In this document: positions 63,828-64,000 of the stretch, one piece after another | Layout of the letters: each line of letters starts with the position of its first letter | How positions within the stretch are numbered: position 1 is the stretch's first letter | Assembly (NCBI GenBank): GCA_002897615.1 | Contig: BDTX01000030.1 | Coordinates: 26,877-90,876, forward strand | DNA length: 64,000 bases | Direction: 5' to 3' | DNA from: a bacterium BMS3Bbin14 | GTDB lineage: Bacteria > Desulfobacterota > Desulfobulbia > Desulfobulbales > Desulfobulbaceae | Notes under the pieces: generated by a model | Database searches by the model: none | Seen by the model: only the letters and a program-made list of their open reading frames with translations | What the model was told of the DNA's origin: nothing | Made by a program: the position numbers and the translations under genes

Positions 63828-64000
63828 TCAACCGGTGGGTTGCCCTAATCCAGCACCTCGCAAAGTTGCTTCGTCAGGCCCCCTGCCGGCGCAACATTCG
63901 GCAAGCTTACCGTTGATCGCCACAGCGGGGACCGTACGGACATTCAATTCTCTTGCCCTGGTTGCACCTTTAATGTCTTTCATGTCAACGATTTCAACCC
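63828..64000 (-). CDS. Thioredoxin/glutaredoxin-fold protein, 3' end only
   Basis: About 57 C-terminal residues are visible (frame open to the window edge): VEIVDMKDIKGATRARELNV, then RTVPAVAINGKLAECCAGRGPDEATLR. The cis-proline in RTVPAVAINGK is the thioredoxin-fold mark, and the CC before GRGPDEATL is typical of small glutaredoxin-like proteins near metal-resistance genes. The active-site CxxC would lie outside the window. Its stop codon overlaps the R3 target duplication. Confidence 0.7.
   Translation of the reverse strand, partial: VEIVDMKDIKGATRARELNVRTVPAVAINGKLAECCAGRGPDEATLRGAGLGQPTG

Overview
The window reads as a chromosomal segment of a Gram-negative, fairly GC-rich anaerobe. The best fit is a Desulfobulbales-type member of the Desulfobacterota. 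This is an inference from gene types: a DUF3373 outer-membrane protein, a two-CW protein, a HisKA-only sensor, many stand-alone receivers, an N-type ATPase and a sulfur-type molybdoenzyme. No rRNA, tRNA, CRISPR array, transposase or phage gene was seen.

Layout. 1-7.7 kb (minus): DUF3373 porin-like protein (cut by the window edge), clpS-clpA, holA and a large exported protein with a possible caspase-fold (clan CD) His/Cys pair. 8.0-17.9 kb: a regulated redox island. A cytoplasmic-type molybdopterin oxidoreductase, its four-cluster Fe-S subunit, a receiver, a membrane protein and a TauE/SafE permease form one minus-strand operon behind a good sigma-54 promoter. Next to it lie a sigma-54 activator, a membrane PAS histidine kinase and a second receiver. 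18.0-25.0 kb (minus): an overlapping operon of a PPDK/PEP-synthase-like phosphotransferase without its TIM barrel, a phosphatase-YkgJ fusion and a GAF-GAF-PAS-HisKA protein without an ATPase domain; then a tandem HD protein. 26.2-40.2 kb: an energy module. A phosphatase and acetate kinase (plus strand) converge on alpha-glucan phosphorylase, phosphoketolase and a nine-gene N-type ATP synthase operon (minus strand). 40.6-58.5 kb: housekeeping genes, namely uvrB, tsaC, a purD-purE fusion, a TetR regulator, greA, a TPR protein, a DegT aminotransferase, rpoH, lepA, two-CW, engB, hisG, hisI, metY, mazG and marC. 58.6-64 kb: a looser accessory end with a gene relic, a flavoprotein, a methyltransferase, a CMD protein, a patatin, an exported DsrE-like protein and a partial thioredoxin-fold gene.

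The most striking structure is a set of three non-autonomous repeat families scattered through the window. R1 is 220/243 bp, has ends CCTGAATCCGTGA and makes 5-bp target duplications. R2 is 183 bp and R3 is 152 bp; both have ends starting GTAA, and perfect 8-bp duplications flank one R2 copy and both R3 copies, as expected for IS66-mobilised MITEs. In four cases the insertion lies on a gene's stop codon. In three of these (a tandem HD protein, atpB, a TPR protein) the element now supplies the stop codon and rewrites the last residues; the original ends can be rebuilt from the target duplications.

How the genes fit together. Phosphorylase would release glucose-1-phosphate from glycogen, phosphoketolase would make acetyl-phosphate, and acetate kinase would turn it into ATP, with the N-ATPase adjusting the ion gradient. 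The 8-18 kb island would sense a redox or sulfur-anion signal through the PAS kinase, activate sigma-54 transcription and express a permease plus molybdoenzyme. Substrates are not visible from sequence.
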